Below, in pieces: positions 5,975-14,154 of a stretch of DNA of 15,978 bases. The stretch's first letter is position 1. Every line of letters starts with the position of its first letter. The translations under genes were made by a program, and so were the position numbers. Location of the stretch: contig JBFIHZ010000059.1 of assembly GCA_041601535.1 (NCBI GenBank), positions 1 to 15,978 of the forward strand, written 5' to 3'. The stretch comes from JBFIHZ01 sp041601535 (GTDB lineage: Bacteria > Pseudomonadota > Gammaproteobacteria > Xanthomonadales > SZUA-36). The notes under the pieces were generated by a model, which was given only the letters and a program-made list of their open reading frames with translations, was not told where the DNA came from and did not search any database.

Positions 5975-7189
5975 GTGGCCGACCATGACATCGTGGTCAT
6001 CGGTGGCGGCCTGATTGGCTGTGCCACCGCCTATTATCTTGCCCGCTCCGGTGCACAGGTGCTGTTGCTGGAGCGCGGCCAGGTCAATCAGGGTGCATCG
6101 GGCCGGAACGCCGGCTCGCTGCACTTTCAGCTTGAGCACCGGCTGATCCAGAACATCGAACTGGATGTGCGCGAACTGGAGTTCTACGTGGCGCTGGCCA
6201 AGATCGCCATCGATCATTGCCGCGGCCTTGAATCCGAACTCGGCTGTGATCTGCAGGTGGGCATGAACGGTGGGCTGATGGTGGCGGAAACGCCCGATCA
6301 GGTCAGCTTGCTCAAGCGCAAGGCCGAGGTTGAAACCCGGCAGGGGCTGGACGTTGAATTACTCGACGGCGATGCCGCCCGCCGGCTGGCACCGTATTTA
6401 TCCAGCAACATACTTGCCGCCTTGCATTGCCCGCACGAGGGGCACAGCAATCCCCGTCTGCTCACGCCCGCTTATGCCCGCAAGGCAACCGAGCAGGGCG
6501 TTCAGTTGCTGACCGGCGCGCAGGTCACCGGCATTAACCGCGAGCGCGCCGGCGGCAAGCACTGGCGGATCGAGTATCGGGACCAGCAACAGCCGGACCG
6601 CAGCCAGGAGATTCGTTGTCATGCTGTGCTTAACGCCGCCGGCGCCTGGGCACGCGAAGTGGGTGCCCTGGCCAACCTGCACTTGCCACTGTTCCCGGTT
6701 GGCCTGACCATGAACGCCACCGAAAAAGTTGCGCCCTGCGTGCCGCACCTGATCCAGCACGTGGGGCGCCGGCTGTCGCTCAAACAAACTGACGACGGTA
6801 ATCTGCTGATCGGTGGAGGCTGGAGCGCCCGGCTGGGGCAGCAGCATGGCCATTGGGCGGAAACAGCAGCACCCGAGATCCTGCTGGACTCAGTGCAGGG
6901 CAACCTGCGCGCCGCCACGGAGGTGGTTCCCATGGTCCGTTCACTGCGCCTGCTGCGTACCTGGACCGGCACCACTGCGATCACCGCAGATCATCTACCG
7001 GTGCTGGGCGAAGTACCCGAAGCACCCGGTTTTTTTGTCGCAGCAGGCGGATCCGGTTACACCTATGGCCCGACCTATGCCCGCATGATGAGTGAGCTGA
7101 TGCTCACCGGCAACTCATCCTTTTCATTGCAACCCTTCAGCCCGGCCCGGTTTGGCGGACTGAACGCCTTTATGGGGCAAGCCGGATGA
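5975..7189 (+). CDS. FAD-dependent amine/imino-acid dehydrogenase, DAO-family subunit
   Basis: This 404-residue flavoprotein belongs to the D-amino acid oxidase fold (PF01266). The FAD dinucleotide motif GGGLIG is at 10-15, followed by ASGRNAG (41-47). The C-terminal ADHLPVLGEVPEAPGFFVAA and GGSGYTYGP segments close the FAD site. Together with the next two genes it forms the heteromeric arrangement of D-hydroxyproline dehydrogenase (LhpB-LhpF-LhpE), hydrogen cyanide synthase (HcnABC) and opine oxidases. It would be the substrate-oxidising subunit, turning an amine C-N bond into an imine. I chose GTG 5975 (giving MADHDIVVIGGG, with GAAGCGGA just upstream) over an in-frame TTG at 5939 inside the Rid gene. 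The stop overlaps the next start by 4 bp. The substrate is unknown; a cyclic imino acid is the leading guess. Confidence 0.85.
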   Translation: MADHDIVVIGGGLIGCATAYYLARSGAQVLLLERGQVNQGASGRNAGSLHFQLEHRLIQNIELDVRELEFYVALAKIAIDHCRGLESELGCDLQVGMNGGLMVAETPDQVSLLKRKAEVETRQGLDVELLDGDAARRLAPYLSSNILAALHCPHEGHSNPRLLTPAYARKATEQGVQLLTGAQVTGINRERAGGKHWRIEYRDQQQPDRSQEIRCHAVLNAAGAWAREVGALANLHLPLFPVGLTMNATEKVAPCVPHLIQHVGRRLSLKQTDDGNLLIGGGWSARLGQQHGHWAETAAPEILLDSVQGNLRAATEVVPMVRSLRLLRTWTGTTAITADHLPVLGEVPEAPGFFVAAGGSGYTYGPTYARMMSELMLTGNSSFSLQPFSPARFGGLNAFMGQAG

Positions 7190-7515
7190 GCTCGCGTATT
7201 AGCCGCGGCGTTGAGCGTGGCGTCGACATCAGCCTGACCGTGGATGGACAGGCAGTACCTGCCTGCGCAGGAGAAACCCTTGCCACTGTGCTGCTGGCTA
7301 TGGGCATTACCACCTTCAACCGCACGCGCCACGGTGCACCGCGCGCACCCTATTGCAATATGGGGGTCTGTTTCGAATGCCAGGTGCTGGTGGCAGCCAG
7401 CGAAAATGATGAATTTCACTGGGAGCGTGCCTGCATGTGCCCGGCAGAGGCCGGCATGGTCATTAAAACCGGAGCACAGCTGAGCGCAGAGGAACCAGGC
7501 CATGGCAAAGACTGA
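7186..7515 (+). CDS. [2Fe-2S] subunit of the flavin dehydrogenase (HcnA/LhpF type)
   Basis: This 109-residue ferredoxin-like protein carries C57-x4-C62-x2-C65 in PYCNMGVCFEC and a fourth ligand at C83 (ERACMC). This is the plant-type 2Fe-2S pattern of the small subunit in HcnABC- and LhpBFE-type enzymes. An ISLTVDGQAVPACAGETLA N-terminal strand-turn matches the same domain. It probably carries electrons between the two flavin subunits and onward to the respiratory chain. Its ATG overlaps the upstream stop in an ATGA arrangement, and its end overlaps the next gene by 14 bp. This suggests translational coupling and equal subunit supply. Confidence 0.88.
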   Translation: MSSRISRGVERGVDISLTVDGQAVPACAGETLATVLLAMGITTFNRTRHGAPRAPYCNMGVCFECQVLVAASENDEFHWERACMCPAEAGMVIKTGAQLSAEEPGHGKD

Positions 7516-8941
7516 TCTGGCCATCATCGGTGCCGGCCCGGCCGGCATGGCGGCGGCCGAAACCGCCAGCCAGTGCGGGCTGAACGTGACCGTGGTGGAT
7601 GAACAGGGCAAGCCGGGCGGGCAAATCCTGCGCCAGCCACCGAAAGAATTCAGGGTGGCGAACTGGCTGGACGGCAAAACCTACCGCCAGGGCAAGGCAC
7701 TGCTGCACCGGGCTGAAAACAATCCGGCCATCAACTGGCTGCCGCGCTCCACCGTTTCGGGTATTTTTCCACAGCAAGAAACCGGGTTGGATTGCCGCTT
7801 TCGCTTGCTGGTCGATAGCGCCGGTAAAGCACACTCGCTGGACGCCGAGGCGGTACTGATCGCGCCGGGTTGTTATGACATGCCGGTGGTATTTCCCGGC
7901 TGGAACCTGCCCGGTGTGATGGCTGCGGGAGGTATTCAGGCGTTTATCAAAAGCCAGCAGTTCCTGCCCGGCCAGCGTTTTGTTTTTTCCGGCAGCCACC
8001 CACTGCAGCTGGTCGTCGCCGACCAGATTGTCCAGGCCGGAGGTGAAGTCGCCGCCGTGCTGTTCGCGCAAAGCCGTTTCCGCGCGCTGGAGCTGTTGCG
8101 GCAGCCGGCTGTGGTATTACAAAACTTCGGTAAATTCGGTCAAACGGCTGCAATCCTGGCCCGCCTGCGGCGTGCCGGCGTACCGGTTCGGTTCCAACAG
8201 ACGCTGGTACGTGCCAACGGCGATGATGCGCTGCGCAGTGTTACGGTCGCGCCTGTAGGCGCGGATGGCTTGATCCGGATGCAAGACAGTGAGGATATCG
8301 ACTGCGACCGTTTGGGCGTCTGCTACGGTTTCCTGGCGTCTTCGGAACTGGCGCGCCAATGCGGCGCGGAGTGCCACTGGGACAGCGCGCGCGGTGGCTG
8401 GATTGCCCGGCACGATGAATGGATGCGCTCCAGCGTGGAACAAGTGTTCGTGGCCGGAGAAATCACCGCTGTGGCCGGATCAGACGTGGCGGCAGCCGAA
8501 GGTGAGCTGGCGGCCATCGGCTGCGCGGCCGGCCTGGGACGGATATCGCCGGAACTGGCCGGAAAACTGGCCGGCCCCGTGCGGCGCAAACTGCAGCGGT
8601 TAAACCGGTTTGCCCGACTGCTGGGCGCGTTGTCCTGGCCTGGCGCCGGCCTGCTGGATCAGTTAATGGCGGAAACCGCCACGGTATGCAAATGCGAAGA
8701 ACTGACGGTAGGCGACATACTCGGTTTGCTGCAAGCTAATCCTCACATTGCCAGCGTCAATTCTGCCAAGCTGCTGTCGCGCACCGGCATGGGGTTGTGC
8801 CAGGGTCGTTATTGCCACCACGCCCAGACCCGTCTGTTATCCCGTCAGCTGGGCGTGCCGGAGCCGGCGGTTGGCGCATTTACCGCGCGTTTTCCCGCCA
8901 AGCCCATCGAGATTGGCCGCCTGGCCAACCTGGATGCCTGA
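7502..8941 (+). CDS. FAD/NAD-type oxidoreductase subunit with BFD-like [2Fe-2S] domain
   Basis: The 479-residue protein begins with GAGPAG (10-15), followed by a two-dinucleotide-fold oxidoreductase body including a GE segment at 319-320 (VFVAGEIT). The C-terminal domain has C396-x-C398 (VCKCEE) and C433-x4-C438 (GLCQGRYC), the BFD-like iron-sulfur motif seen in HcnB, OoxA and LhpE. In such complexes this subunit binds a second FAD and an Fe-S cluster and takes part in electron transfer. GAGGAA stands upstream of its ATG, which lies within the end of the [2Fe-2S] gene. It is the last gene of the operon. Only 9 bp separate its stop from the stop of the convergent LysR gene, leaving no room for an ordinary terminator. 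Confidence 0.88.
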   Translation: MAKTDLAIIGAGPAGMAAAETASQCGLNVTVVDEQGKPGGQILRQPPKEFRVANWLDGKTYRQGKALLHRAENNPAINWLPRSTVSGIFPQQETGLDCRFRLLVDSAGKAHSLDAEAVLIAPGCYDMPVVFPGWNLPGVMAAGGIQAFIKSQQFLPGQRFVFSGSHPLQLVVADQIVQAGGEVAAVLFAQSRFRALELLRQPAVVLQNFGKFGQTAAILARLRRAGVPVRFQQTLVRANGDDALRSVTVAPVGADGLIRMQDSEDIDCDRLGVCYGFLASSELARQCGAECHWDSARGGWIARHDEWMRSSVEQVFVAGEITAVAGSDVAAAEGELAAIGCAAGLGRISPELAGKLAGPVRRKLQRLNRFARLLGALSWPGAGLLDQLMAETATVCKCEELTVGDILGLLQANPHIASVNSAKLLSRTGMGLCQGRYCHHAQTRLLSRQLGVPEPAVGAFTARFPAKPIEIGRLANLDA

Positions 8942-8950
8942 ACGAGCGGA

Positions 8951-9862
8951 TCAGGGCCCCGGCAGGAACGGCATGGTCGCTTCGATTTTCTGCAGCAGAC
9001 GCACCGCGCCCACCGGAAGCTGACGGCCCAACCGGGTGATCACGCTGGCACTGGTATGCATCAGTGCCGAGTGTTTCAGGGGTATCGCGCTCAGGGTTCC
9101 GGCAGCAATTTCGCTGTGCGCCGCGATGACCGGCAAAATGGTAATGCCCGTACCGGAGCGCGCGAATTCCTTCAGCACCAGCAGGGAATTGCTCACCAGC
9201 GCCGGAGTGATAAAGACATGTTCTTCGGCTTCCGCCGCGCGCAGCACCTGGCGAATGCGGAACGCTGTCTCCGGCAAGCCCAGCCGGGCGCCAGCCAGGT
9301 CTTTCAATGTCAGCTGATTGCGTCGTGCCAGCGGATGGTCCGGGTGGGTAATCACTTTCAACGGCTGGTCGGAAGAAGCACGCACCCGTATTTTCGCATC
9401 GGGCTCGGGTTGGAACACCATGCCCATATGTGCCTCGTCATCCAATACCATGCTCAGCACCTCGGCCGTTCCAGCGGTAAGCATCTCGATACGGATTTCC
9501 GGGTACTGGGTCATAAAGCGCTGTAACAGATCCAGCAGCAGGTCACCGATCATGGCTTCACCAACGGCCAGCTTGACCGTGCCGCCGCGCAGACCCTTCA
9601 GGTCCCTCACTTCAGAAATGAAGGCTTCCTGCTGGGTGGTGAACTCGCGGTAATAAGCCAGGGCCACTTCGCCGGCCTCAGTAAGTTTCAGCGGTGTACG
9701 GTGCCTTTCTATCATTTGCACACCGAGTTCCTCTTCCAGCTGGGCAATCTGCCGGCTGATCGAAGATGGCGCTACATTCAAATTTTCGCTGGCTGCCCGC
9801 ATGGTGCCACCTCGCACGGCTTCGGCGAGGTAACGCAGGCGGTTGTCGTGAAATCTTGGCAT
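8951..9862 (-). CDS. LysR-family transcriptional regulator
   Basis: This 303-residue protein has the LysR winged helix-turn-helix at about residues 5-65 (AASENLNVAPSSISRQIAQLEEELG at 23-47; LKLTEAGE at 58-65). A two-lobe co-inducer domain follows from about residue 90. It is the only regulator in the window. It diverges from the TonB-receptor operon, and the palindrome at 9908-9924, with a T-N11-A core, begins 46 bp upstream of its ATG, the usual geometry for an autoregulated LysR gene. The same palindrome stands before two other operons, so it is the likely master regulator of the whole cluster, with a pathway intermediate as inducer. I chose ATG 9862; a GTG at 9880 is also in frame, and neither has a good Shine-Dalgarno. 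Its target sites are inferred from position. Confidence 0.92.
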   Translation of the reverse strand: MPRFHDNRLRYLAEAVRGGTMRAASENLNVAPSSISRQIAQLEEELGVQMIERHRTPLKLTEAGEVALAYYREFTTQQEAFISEVRDLKGLRGGTVKLAVGEAMIGDLLLDLLQRFMTQYPEIRIEMLTAGTAEVLSMVLDDEAHMGMVFQPEPDAKIRVRASSDQPLKVITHPDHPLARRNQLTLKDLAGARLGLPETAFRIRQVLRAAEAEEHVFITPALVSNSLLVLKEFARSGTGITILPVIAAHSEIAAGTLSAIPLKHSALMHTSASVITRLGRQLPVGAVRLLQKIEATMPFLPGP

Positions 9863-9907
9863 GGGCGAAAGTAAAACCACTAGTCATTCATTTTGGGTTT
9901 TCTGCAT

Positions 9908-9974
9908 GTTGCGCAAATCGCAACAGAATTGAATATATGATGTTATTGCTACGCAGGTCAAGGGTTCGTAGCCT
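9908..9974. promoter_or_regulatory. Operator copy 2 with promoter element, between LysR and TonB-receptor genes
   Basis: The palindrome GTTGCG-CAAAT-CGCAAC (9908-9924) is followed by TG-T-TAT at 9941-9946 and TCGTAGCCT at 9966-9974. The spacings of 33 and 58 bp from the palindrome start equal those of the copy at 14155. The conserved TG-N-TAT could be an extended -10 element read toward the receptor gene, which would put the palindrome over the -35 region. The site is also close enough to the LysR start for autoregulation. Confidence 0.8.
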
Positions 9975-10049
9975 CTGACTCAATTACTCCTCGCAACAAG
10001 CGCGACTCAAGATATTCGTTACATTCACTCAGGAAAGGAACCTCCCAGG

Positions 10050-10229
10050 ATGAATCACCACTTTTCCGGCACACGGATCTGTGTACCGGCCGCAAATTTT
10101 TGCATCAGAACAAGCGGTGACTTTGACTTCGAGCCGCGTTTAACGCCAGCCGCGAATCGTGCCATTCAGTGCAATCTTACAGGTTCGGTACTGTCCAGTA
10201 GTTTTCTAGACCGATCACCACTCCGATGA
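10050..10229 (+). CDS. Possible 59-residue leader ORF (doubtful)
   Basis: The frame runs from an ATG preceded by AAGGAA at about 10 nt and stops at TGA 10227-10229. The predicted peptide starts MNHHFSGTRICVPAANFC, has no membrane segment or known motif, and contains three Cys. It lies in the long leader before the TonB receptor gene. It could be a leader peptide, a remnant or chance; no family supports it. Confidence 0.15.
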   Translation: MNHHFSGTRICVPAANFCIRTSGDFDFEPRLTPAANRAIQCNLTGSVLSSSFLDRSPLR

Positions 10230-10339
10230 CGATTATTCGCCAGTTTGGCATACCGCGTAGCAAATGAAGCGACGGTTACCTGCCGCACAGACCTTATAAA
10301 ACGAACTAACCATAACCACCTACGAAAGAGGAGTAAGAA

Positions 10340-12619
10340 ATGAGACCATTTTTGCCCAAGTTTGCTACAGCAGCACCCGGAAAGGTCTACCACCTGCCAC
10401 CCTGGACAACTTTGCTGCTAATTACCTCGATCAATGTCGCGACACTATCAGGGGCTGTTGCAGCCGAAGGAGCCGAAAGCCTGACCATCGAGGAAGTCAC
10501 CGTCACCGCCCAACGACGGGAGCAGAACCTGCAGGACGTGCCCATATCGATATCAGCGTTCACCTCTGACGCAATTGAAAGAAACATGTTTTCCGATGTT
10601 TCCGAGTACGTCACCAAAACCCCCAATGCCAGCTTCATCTCCAACGGTTCGCGCTCACGCAGGCAAATCAGCATTCGAGGCATCACCAATTTCCTCGGGT
10701 TTGAAGGATCATCGACCACAGGGTTTTATGTGGATGACTTCAGCGTAGCCGGCAGCACGATAAATCCGCCCATCATGGATATCGAACGAATTGAAATTCT
10801 TCGCGGGCCTCAGGCAACCTACTTCGGCCGAAATGCCCTAGGCGGTGGTGTCAGCATCACATCCAAAAAGCCGACACAAGAGTTTGAAGGCTCGGCCATG
10901 TTGGATTACTCGCGTTTTGACACGCTGGATACTGAGGCCGTGCTGAACGTACCGCTTGTTACAGACAAACTGGCTGTGCGCTTCAATGCAAAAAGCGTCA
11001 CTTCCGATGGCAACATCAAGAACATCAATCCGATAGGCGGTGGCAACCATCAGGACTATGACTACATCAAGACTTCATTGCGCTACACGCCCACTGATAA
11101 TCTGATTATTGACGCGATGTTCCAGTACGCCACGGAAACGGTTGGCATGCGAGAGGGCGTTCCGTCAGGCGTGTTTTCCAATTTCGCCGGTAATGTGCTT
11201 TATGCCGGCCAGTTTCCGGACCGGGACGGCGATGGATTATCTGATCCGTTCATTGACGAAGTAGGCTTTTATCCGGAAAACACCAACCGCACCAATTTCG
11301 ACCGCTTCCAGAGTGTTGGCACCAACCTCCGCAATGGTGTGCTGCGAATTGAATACGACGCTGGACCCCTGCTGTTCACGAGCATAACCGGTTACATTAA
11401 TTCTGACTTCTTTCTGAACGGAGATATTGACGGTAGCAGCCGGGACTTCTTTTATGAGCGCCGCAATAACGAACGAGAAAGCTTTAGCTCAGAGTTCCGC
11501 GTACAGAACACCGATGACGGCCCATGGCAATGGAACGTGGGTGCTCTGTATGCCGAAGATGACGGTACCGATTTCAACCGGACGATGGTCGGCGCTGAAA
11601 TGCCATTCGGCCTGCCTGAAGGAACCCCGGTTGGTGTCACCGATGAAATTACCGGTTCGGACAACTGGGCGGTTTTTGGCCAGGCGGACTACGATCTGAA
11701 TGACAAATTGACTCTGTCAGCGGGTGGCCGGTACAGTGAAGAAAGCAAAACCTTCAGCATCGCCAGCGTGGTCGGTGTCCAGGAGCAGTTCCTCACCGCC
11801 AGCCACACATTCACCGACTTTTCTCCCCGCGTGGCCATGACTTACCGCGCCACCGATGCCACCACGTGGTACGGCACAATATCAAAAGGGTTCAAGTCTG
11901 GCGGCGTTCAAGTTGCGCCTAATCCCGATGCCGAAACGTTTGATCCGGAAGAACTGTGGAACTATGAAATCGGTATCAAGGCCGACCTGTGGGATCGCCG
12001 ACTGCGGCTAAATGCATCGCTGTTTTACATGGACTGGTCTGATTTACAGGTCGCCTTCCGTGAAAACCTGATTAATGAGGACGGCGATTTTGTGCAGTTC
12101 GCAGGAGTCAATAACGCCGACTCAGCCACCTCCAAAGGGGCCGAGATTTCCGCCTCGGTGCTGGTGACTGACCGCCTGCTGATGAATTTCAATGTCGGCT
12201 ACCTCGACGCGGAATTCAACGAATTTGTTGCCTTGATCGATGGCGATAACCGAACACTCGATGGTGAAGTCATTCCGAACTCACCCAAATGGACGGCGAG
12301 CGCGGATGCCCAATATGATTTCAATTTCAGTGAATCTTGGGCAGGGTATATCCGCCTTGAATGGAACTACCGTGATCAAATCAAACCCACCACGACTTCA
12401 CTGATCTACTCAGGTTACCCCTGGGATGTTCCCGCCTATGACGTTTTCAATCTGCGCATTGCGGCAGAGCGGGACAACCTGCGTATCGTGGGATACGTGG
12501 AAAATCTGTTCGACAGCAACTACTACACGAATGCCTACCAGAAGGCGTTTGCGGGTGGCCTGTTTATCGAGCCGTCCTATCAGAATTATGGCATCCGGTT
12601 GACCTATTTCATCAATTGA
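10340..12619 (+). CDS. TonB-dependent outer-membrane receptor
   Basis: The 759-residue protein has a hydrophobic export segment at about residues 22-42 ending in AVAAE, with a rather long N-terminal region before it. A TonB-box-like VTVTAQRRE lies at 53-61. The plug domain follows, with IRGI, FYVDD and RGPQATYFGRNALGGGVSI motifs, and then a 22-strand-type beta barrel ending IRLTYFIN. Such receptors use TonB/ExbBD energy to import scarce or bulky compounds. Nothing in the sequence points to siderophores, and the gene is co-transcribed with an exported amidohydrolase (47 bp downstream), which suggests an organic substrate such as a peptide or N-acyl compound. AGAGGAG lies 7 nt before the ATG. 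An operator site stands about 415 bp upstream of the start. Confidence 0.93.
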   Translation: MRPFLPKFATAAPGKVYHLPPWTTLLLITSINVATLSGAVAAEGAESLTIEEVTVTAQRREQNLQDVPISISAFTSDAIERNMFSDVSEYVTKTPNASFISNGSRSRRQISIRGITNFLGFEGSSTTGFYVDDFSVAGSTINPPIMDIERIEILRGPQATYFGRNALGGGVSITSKKPTQEFEGSAMLDYSRFDTLDTEAVLNVPLVTDKLAVRFNAKSVTSDGNIKNINPIGGGNHQDYDYIKTSLRYTPTDNLIIDAMFQYATETVGMREGVPSGVFSNFAGNVLYAGQFPDRDGDGLSDPFIDEVGFYPENTNRTNFDRFQSVGTNLRNGVLRIEYDAGPLLFTSITGYINSDFFLNGDIDGSSRDFFYERRNNERESFSSEFRVQNTDDGPWQWNVGALYAEDDGTDFNRTMVGAEMPFGLPEGTPVGVTDEITGSDNWAVFGQADYDLNDKLTLSAGGRYSEESKTFSIASVVGVQEQFLTASHTFTDFSPRVAMTYRATDATTWYGTISKGFKSGGVQVAPNPDAETFDPEELWNYEIGIKADLWDRRLRLNASLFYMDWSDLQVAFRENLINEDGDFVQFAGVNNADSATSKGAEISASVLVTDRLLMNFNVGYLDAEFNEFVALIDGDNRTLDGEVIPNSPKWTASADAQYDFNFSESWAGYIRLEWNYRDQIKPTTTSLIYSGYPWDVPAYDVFNLRIAAERDNLRIVGYVENLFDSNYYTNAYQKAFAGGLFIEPSYQNYGIRLTYFIN

Positions 12620-12666
12620 TCCCCACCAATAGCGCCAGCCAGGACATGCTGGCGAAGGACAAGAAT

Positions 12667-13956
12667 ATGACTTTCCTACGTAAACTGTTTTTTAGTCTGG
12701 CTCTAGCCGCGGCAACCTTTCCCGTTGCCGCCCAAGAGTCCGAACCTGTAATCGCCCTGGTGGACGGCTTTGTGGTTCAGCTGGACGGCAAAGCACCTAT
12801 TGCTGATGCCGTCGTTCTGATAAAAGGAGAACGCATCACGGCTGTCGGTTCGGCCGCCAAACTGGACATTCCGGAAGGCGCCGAGATTATCAGCGTCAAC
12901 GGTGCTTACCTGATTCCGGGCTTGATGAACATGCATATCCACCTCGGGCTGGTGCTTCCGGGCAGCTCCGCTGCCGAACTGGCCAATGAAACCGAGGGAG
13001 AACTGACACTTCGTATGGCGGAAAACGCTCGCAAGACTTTGCAAGCAGGTGTGACCACCATCCGCCAGCCAGGAGATTCCATGCATGGCGATCTCGCCCT
13101 GAAAAAGGCCATCGCGAAGGGCCAGGCTCAAGGTCCGCGAATTTTCAGCGCCGGGGAAACCGTTGTGGTCACGGGCGGCCACGGTTCTGAGCATGGCAAA
13201 ACCTACAACGACGGACCCTATGAACTGATGAAAGCCGTGCGACGCGAAATCAGCGCAGGGGCACAGTGGGTCAAGATATTGATCTCCGGTGGTATTGCAA
13301 CCAATGGAGGAGAAATCTCACAACCCCTGATGACACCTGAAGAAATCAATGCTGTGACTGATGCCGCCCACCGTTTTGGTGCAAAAGTCGCCGCGCATTC
13401 AGGTTCGCCGCAAGCCACACATGTGGCCGTTGACGCGGGCGTGGACAGCATCGAACACGGTTATTTTCTGGATCGGTCGGTGTTGAAAAAGATGGCCAAG
13501 GCAGGCACCTGGCTGGTGCCAACCATCGTCGTCAGCCAACCAGCTTCGCAACCGTTCTTCGAGAAAATGGGTTCACCCCAGTGGTATCTGGACCGGCGAG
13601 ACTCGGTCGGCAAAGATCACTGGAAAGCCCTGCAGACGGCCATTGAGGAGGGTGTGAATATCGGCTTGGGCACGGACCAGATGGCCTTTGAGCCAAATGA
13701 CGGCACCACTGCGACCGCCCGTGAGGCTCAATATTATGTGGAAGCCGGAATGTCTCCCTTGCAGGCGTTGCGTTCGGCCACCATTGAGACAGCGCGTATG
13801 CTAGGCGCGGAACAAGATCTCGGCTCTATCGAAGCGGGCAAGTTCGCGGACATCGTGGCGGTGAGCGGAAACCCGGCGAAAGACATTAAAGCCTTGCGAA
13901 ACATTCACCTCGTCATGAAAGGCGGAGTCATTTATCGCAACGAACTGGATCATTGA
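12667..13956 (+). CDS. Exported metal-dependent amidohydrolase (Xaa-Pro dipeptidase-like)
   Basis: The mature part of this 429-residue protein follows a clear signal peptide (hydrophobic core 7-20, cleavage near VAAQE, 20-24). It has the binuclear amidohydrolase site: H90-x-H92 (NMHIH), the probable carbamylated K203 (WVKI), H244 (AAHSG), H264 (IEHGY) and D337 (GTDQ). The fold and the GVTTIRQPGD and SIEAGKFADIVAV segments match the subgroup that includes secreted Xaa-Pro/Xaa-Arg dipeptidases and imidazolonepropionase-like proteins. The likely job is periplasmic release of an amino or imino acid from a dipeptide or N-acyl conjugate brought in by the neighbouring TonB receptor. I chose the ATG at 12667 (AAGGA upstream, immediate signal peptide). 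A TTG at 12616 overlapping the receptor's stop is also in frame. The precise substrate is unknown. Confidence 0.85.
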   Translation: MTFLRKLFFSLALAAATFPVAAQESEPVIALVDGFVVQLDGKAPIADAVVLIKGERITAVGSAAKLDIPEGAEIISVNGAYLIPGLMNMHIHLGLVLPGSSAAELANETEGELTLRMAENARKTLQAGVTTIRQPGDSMHGDLALKKAIAKGQAQGPRIFSAGETVVVTGGHGSEHGKTYNDGPYELMKAVRREISAGAQWVKILISGGIATNGGEISQPLMTPEEINAVTDAAHRFGAKVAAHSGSPQATHVAVDAGVDSIEHGYFLDRSVLKKMAKAGTWLVPTIVVSQPASQPFFEKMGSPQWYLDRRDSVGKDHWKALQTAIEEGVNIGLGTDQMAFEPNDGTTATAREAQYYVEAGMSPLQALRSATIETARMLGAEQDLGSIEAGKFADIVAVSGNPAKDIKALRNIHLVMKGGVIYRNELDH

Positions 13957-13978
13957 CTGATCCTCAACATCGAGGCCC

Positions 13979-14003
13979 GGAGGGCCGGCCAGGCCGGCCC
14001 TCC
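13979..14003. terminator. Strong 12-bp GC-rich hairpin after the amidohydrolase gene
   Basis: GGAGGGCCGGCC (13979-13990) and GGCCGGCCCTCC (13992-14003) are perfect inverted repeats around one A. The element begins 22 bp after the amidohydrolase stop. The T-run is weak (GCGTTTTCC, some 14 nt further on). Position and stability still make it the probable end of the receptor-amidohydrolase transcript. Confidence 0.65.
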
Positions 14004-14154
14004 CCGCCATTAATGCGTTTTCCTGACAACTCCGCCCGTATTCCTTCTCCTGCTGTTCGGTTTGAACTGCCCACCCCTCCCAAGCTCTCTTGATCACGGC
14101 ATACTAAGCTAGTTAACGGTTTCCGCACATCTTGCTGGACGTGCCTCACGCAGC
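14004..14154. other. Spacer between terminator and third operator
   Basis: This stretch is part of the 339-bp gap between the amidohydrolase and the DapA-family gene. I see no coding region, RNA gene or repeat in it. It separates the terminator hairpin from the operator and promoter of the next unit, so the lyase gene seems to have its own promoter. Confidence 0.5.

Larger units (their letters stand above)
9863..10339. other. Intergenic region between LysR and TonB-receptor genes
   Basis: The 477-bp gap contains operator copy 2 near its left end. If transcription starts near the conserved promoter element at 9941-9946, the leader of the receptor transcript is roughly 380 nt, which is long. 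The leader holds one possible small open frame (10050-10229, 59 codons, Cys at 11, 18 and 41; AAGGAA upstream) with no recognisable family. I see no clear riboswitch, terminator hairpin or tRNA. The receptor's own Shine-Dalgarno, AGAGGAG, lies at the far end. Confidence 0.55.

Noticed and set aside
12616..12666. TTG start for the amidohydrolase overlapping the receptor's stop
   Set aside because: It would place a polar 17-residue tail before the signal peptide. ATG 12667 has AAGGA upstream and starts directly with a typical signal sequence.
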